Source of the DNA: Ottelia alismoides
Taxonomy: Eukaryota > Streptophyta > Magnoliopsida > Alismatales > Hydrocharitaceae
Direction: 5' to 3'
Assembly (NCBI GenBank): GCA_037367405.1
Contig: JAZKJV010011400.1
Coordinates: 5,950,501-6,014,500 of the forward strand
DNA: 64,000 nt
The stretch's first letter is position 1; each line of letters opens with the position of its first letter. The translations under genes and the position numbers were made by a program. Below the pieces are notes generated by a model. It was not told the DNA's origin. It did no database searches and saw only the letters and a program-made list of their open reading frames with translations. Positions 60,955 to 64,000 of this stretch are shown piece by piece.

Positions 60955-62631
60955 CTAATGATTCCAGGCAAATTCGGTGCAATTGAGCATGGCCCAGGCG
61001 ATGTCGGCCATGGCCTGATCGCGACTGCGCTGGGGATCGTGCTGCAAGTGCCCCAAGAATGTTTCCATCTCGGCATGCGTGGGATAACGATTCAAAATGC
61101 TCAGCATCAGCAACTCGATAGCTTCGTTATTGTCTTGGACGAACTGGGAAATGCGCGTGCTGGCGTTGGCGATCAATTCGACTTTGGTTGTCTCACTGAC
61201 CATCTTGCCGTTCATCATCAGCAACCGCTGGGTGATGGTGATGGGATCGGAATCGAATTCATCTTCGCCGCGATCACCGAACTCTTTGACGAATTCCTGG
61301 CCTTCGCCGAAGGCTTTCAACTGCAAGAAGATCGAACTGTCATTATCGATCGCTTGCAAACGGCATGACTGAATGATGCTGCTGGCCACTTGATCCGGTC
61401 GCAATTGTACCAGTGGATAAGTGGCCCAAGCAGCTTCGTGCTCGGGCGTGATTTCAAACTCTGCGCGGCTTGAGCGTTGAAACACGTCGGAGTTGGCAAT
61501 TAGCGCGACCAGTCGACGGACGTTGTATTCATGCTGGACGAAGTCATCGGCCAGAACGTCCAGCATCGGCGGTACGTCGCCCACCAGCGGAATATCATCG
61601 ACCGGTTCGACCAGCGCGCGTCCGAACATCAAGGCCCAAATGCGATTGACTGTGGCGCGGGCGAACATGCGATTGTCGGGATGCGTCACCCACTGTGCCA
61701 ATCGTTCCCGAGGCTTGCCCTCGGCCGGCAACAGTTCGCGATAGAAAGGCACTTGCGGTACAACCTGCTCCTCGGCTTCCGCATGCAAGAATTTGTAGTT
61801 GTAGGCTCGACTATCATCCATGATGCCTTTGAAGACCGGATCAGCGGCAGCCGTTCCGGAATAAAACGCCGCCAGGCCATGGAAGTCATACTGCGTGCCT
61901 TCGCGAGGGCTTTCCAGCGAACCGAAGTTCGTCTTCTGGAGCGCATCATCGTGACACTGCAAACAATCGATACGCATTGCCAGGAAGGCTCGGCTGGTGC
62001 GACCAGCCAGTCGAATCGGATCGGCGCGACCGTTATTGCCTTCGTCCATCGTGGCGGTCACAAAGTTGACGGCTGGCGTATCGGTCCACAACCCATCCGA
62101 ACCGATCATCTGCTGGACGACTTTGTTGTAAGGCACGCCACGTTCGAGTTGCTCGGATAACCACATGTTGAACTTGCGGCGGCGGAACAGCAAGAACGGT
62201 CCTTCGTGCGTCCCGACGCAAGCTCGCGCGAGTCGCTGAGCAAAGTAGTCGGACCAGCGCTTATCAGCCAACAAGTGCTCGACCCACCAACTGGCGCGTC
62301 GATCGGTTTCGATCTGCTCGATCGCTCGGATCTCTTCCAGCGACATGACACTGCCGACCAGCGCCAAGGACAGCCGCCGCGCGACCGTCAGCGGATCGGC
62401 CCGTTCGGCCGTGTTCAGGCCGCGGGCTGCGATATGCTCGGCCGCAGCCCGGTTCAGACGCTCGACGGCCGTGCGAAAGTCAGCCTGTTCCAGGTACTGA
62501 AACTTGCCGCCTTTGCTCCCAATTTCGGGCCGAGCCCGCAAAGTCGCCCCCAAAACAGTCGCCCCAAACAGCGTCACCACAATCATCAACGCCCATTTCC
62601 ATCGTGTGACTTGCCGTTTGGCGGTGGCCAT
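60955..62631 (-). CDS. Membrane-anchored DUF1549 (DUF1553-like) protein without PSCyt1 heme domain
   Basis: 558 residues. A basic N-terminus and TM anchor (~13-32, WALMIVVTLFGATVLGATL) are followed by DUF1549 (~45-250): DPLTVARRLSLALVGSVMSL, WWVEHLLADKRWSDYFAQRL and a heme-type motif IDCLQCHDDAL (~220). A DUF1553-like region follows: QWVTHPDNRMFARATVNRIW then ALMFGRALVEPVDDI, and a C-terminal LLMLSILNRYPTHAEMETFL segment. The N-terminal PSCyt1 cytochrome domain of the protein at 7108-9639 is missing and replaced by the membrane anchor, so only one CxxCH remains. It is paired with the DUF1501 gene downstream. Confidence 0.9.
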   Translation of the reverse strand: MATAKRQVTRWKWALMIVVTLFGATVLGATLRARPEIGSKGGKFQYLEQADFRTAVERLNRAAAEHIAARGLNTAERADPLTVARRLSLALVGSVMSLEEIRAIEQIETDRRASWWVEHLLADKRWSDYFAQRLARACVGTHEGPFLLFRRRKFNMWLSEQLERGVPYNKVVQQMIGSDGLWTDTPAVNFVTATMDEGNNGRADPIRLAGRTSRAFLAMRIDCLQCHDDALQKTNFGSLESPREGTQYDFHGLAAFYSGTAAADPVFKGIMDDSRAYNYKFLHAEAEEQVVPQVPFYRELLPAEGKPRERLAQWVTHPDNRMFARATVNRIWALMFGRALVEPVDDIPLVGDVPPMLDVLADDFVQHEYNVRRLVALIANSDVFQRSSRAEFEITPEHEAAWATYPLVQLRPDQVASSIIQSCRLQAIDNDSSIFLQLKAFGEGQEFVKEFGDRGEDEFDSDPITITQRLLMMNGKMVSETTKVELIANASTRISQFVQDNNEAIELLMLSILNRYPTHAEMETFLGHLQHDPQRSRDQAMADIAWAMLNCTEFAWNH

Positions 62632-62748
62632 AATGAGCTCTCAACCGGGAGAAAAAGCAGACATCAGGTGCCCTATTATACATTCGCTGCAGAAAAGCAG
62701 ATCTTGGAAAAAAAAGCATGCGAATTGCACTTCCCCCAGCGGTCGCCG

Positions 62749-63270
62749 CTGGGAGGGCGAGGCCACCGCCGAGCCTTCGGTTTGTATCACCAACCAAAGA
62801 TCCTTTGGCGTTAACGGCCTGGCATCAAAATCCTGTGGGCGTTCGTCTGCGCTTTGGCCATGATTCAAACTTGAATTCCAACGGGACCGTGTTAGCGCTC
62901 GGGGCCCAAGGCTCGGGTGGAACCTCGCCCTCCCGCCGAGCCTTCGGTTTGTATCACCAACCAAAGATCCTTTGGCGTTAACGGCCTGGCATCAAAATCC
63001 TGCGGACGTTCGTCTGCGCTTCGGCCATGCTTCAAAACTTGAATTCCAATGGGACCGCATTCGCGCTACCAGCCGAAGGCTCGGGTGGAACCTCGCCCTC
63101 CCGCCGAGCCTTCGGTTTGTATCACCAACCAAAGATCCTTTGGCGTTAACGGCCTGGCATCAAAATCCTGCGGACGTTCGTCTGCGCTTCGGCCATGATT
63201 CAAACTTGAATTCCAATGAATCCCGAACCGCGCTACCAGCCCAAGGCTCGGGTGGAACCTCGCCCTCCCA
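62749..63270 (+). repeat. Three tandem copies of the 168-bp element
   Basis: GCCGAGCCTTCGG begins at 62768, 62935 and 63103 (periods 167 and 168). The array opens with GGGAGGGCGAGG (~62752) and closes with CCTCGCCCTCCC (~63260-63271). The units carry the same phrases as 26585-27440 but with CCTTTGGCGTTAACGG and small differences (GGGACCGTGTTAGCGC, GAATCCCGAACCGC). The flanking cttcccccagcggtcgccgc on the left is part of a MITE-like half. With its flanks it fills the 650-base gap; no gene seen. Confidence 0.83.
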
Positions 63271-63281
63271 TGCCCTACGCT

Positions 63282-64000
63282 CTACCGTAGTCTTACGGTG
63301 CGTTCTACTTGCACGTGGTTGGCTTTTAGCTGAGGCAAATAGCCTCGCAAGCCGTACACGCCGACTTGTTGCGATTCAAAGCGTACCAGGTTGATGCCGG
63401 GGGCAGCGGTCAAATAGACGATGATCTTGCCAGAGTCGTTGGTCAGCGCATGAGTCGGCATATCGCGTCCATTGCTGTGAACAGGTACCAGCCAGCCGGT
63501 GGCATCAAACTGGTCGGCGCGGCCCGGTTGACTGCCCGCCTGGTTAGGCAGAGCTTGATTAGACAGGGGCTGGTTAGGCAAGACTTGATTGGCGGCCCTT
63601 TGACCGGGTAACGAGGCCGGTGGCAAGCTCATACCTAGCTGCGATGATTGTTGCGAGAGCTGGGCAAAGGATTCGATGCGTTCCAGCAGCAAGCGGGCCT
63701 GGCCGCGTTCGATGGCTGTCGCACCATGCTCGATATAGTGACGCGTTCGCGCTGCCAGCGGCGCCAAATCCCAGGTATGCTCGGGACCTGCCACCATGGC
63801 ACTTAAACTCTGTTGCAAATCATTCAAATCCGCTTGGACCGATACTGCTTGAACTCGACGCGCATCGGGCGCCTGGTTGATACCGTGCCAGCTTGCGTCG
63901 CTATCGCCGCCACTTTCATTACCACCATTGAAGTTGACCGATTCGCCGCGGGCAGCAGCCGTCACGACACCTTCATCCAACACCGATGTACCAATCGGTT
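63282..64000 (-). CDS. C-terminal part of a planctomycete hypothetical protein (5' end outside window)
   Basis: The frame is open to the window edge (codons before the GTG at 63983 read PIGTS), so the start is not visible. The ~239 residues seen include a helical part (RTRHYIEHGATAIERGQARL then LLERIESFAQL), a low-complexity NQ/PNQ linker, and a C-terminal beta domain: FDATGWLVPVHSNGRDMPTH, GKIIVYLTAAPGINLVRFES, VGVYGLRGYLPQLKANHVQV. The last stretch resembles the SH3-like tail seen in a Rhodopirellula protein family that I recognise only by appearance. Function unknown. Confidence 0.78.
   Translation of the reverse strand, partial: PIGTSVLDEGVVTAAARGESVNFNGGNESGGDSDASWHGINQAPDARRVQAVSVQADLNDLQQSLSAMVAGPEHTWDLAPLAARTRHYIEHGATAIERGQARLLLERIESFAQLSQQSSQLGMSLPPASLPGQRAANQVLPNQPLSNQALPNQAGSQPGRADQFDATGWLVPVHSNGRDMPTHALTNDSGKIIVYLTAAPGINLVRFESQQVGVYGLRGYLPQLKANHVQVERTVRLR

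Noticed and set aside
1..64000. tRNA or rRNA genes
   Set aside because: No cloverleaf-compatible stretch with T-arm and CCA-end context and no rRNA-like conserved block was noticed; GATTCGACC phrases belong to the MITE-like core. A tRNAscan-SE run would settle it.

Overview
The window looks like a chromosomal piece of a planctomycete, probably from the Pirellulaceae (Rhodopirellula/Blastopirellula-like). The evidence is the combination of gene families: a sulfatase with a C-terminal accessory domain, PSD1/DUF1549/DUF1553 cytochromes, a DUF1501 protein, a ThuA/dehydrogenase/HEAT/cytochrome c giant, two DUF1559 prepilin-like proteins, a subtilase with an LEPR-XLL-type N-terminus, an oversized SecA and a short YPYG-type secreted protein. 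A Gram-negative envelope is supported by waaA, an O-antigen-ligase-like protein, a Wzz-like protein and BamA components. Family calls come from reading the protein sequences; no database search was run.

Layout. 1-4044: end of an FG-GAP protein, mscL, and a large secreted subtilase. 4415-14824 (mostly minus strand): sulfatase, thioredoxin-like protein, PSD1 cytochrome protein, ThuA/dehydrogenase/cytochrome c protein and a small secreted protein. 15133-18538: two tandem DUF1559 paralogues separated by a 1-kb repeat array. 19030-26580: O-antigen ligase-like protein, then a TPR-like secreted protein, a second TPR-like protein and a Tat-signal polysaccharide pyruvyl transferase-like protein. 27504-30104: trmL, pdxA and a WD40 protein. 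30580-39926: secA, waaA, proC and an overlapping XPB-like helicase/DUF790 (Bax1-like) nuclease pair. 40049-45415: Wzz-like protein, small membrane protein, carA, glutamate dehydrogenase and a Dabb protein. 45710-51839: ABC ATPase, permease/GldG fusion and DUF4340 operon. 52253-55647: BamA divided into a five-POTRA protein and a separate beta-barrel protein. 55891-64000: DUF1684 protein, small orphan, S46 peptidase, DUF1501 and DUF1549 proteins, and a gene cut by the window end. No tRNA, rRNA, CRISPR array, phage or classical insertion sequence was seen.

The most striking content is between the genes. At least four families of short palindromic elements occupy most long gaps, and they are nested. 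A 20-bp hairpin family (8-bp stem, TGGC/GCCA loop, compensatory stem changes) is the host. A 75-229-bp element with ends GTTTTGATGTTGCG...CGCAACATCAAAAC sits in the hairpin loop, flanked by direct copies of the loop bases (TGGCA/TGCCA). A 168-bp element with GGGAGGGCGAGG ends sits inside that element or forms tandem arrays (5 copies at 26585-27440, 3 at 62749-63270). A GC-rich ACGCG/CGCGT element is inserted at 9749-9818 with an 8-bp GCGTCAAC duplication. Removing the insert and one duplicate restores the uninterrupted host sequence in several cases, which fits non-autonomous mobile elements rather than passive repeats.
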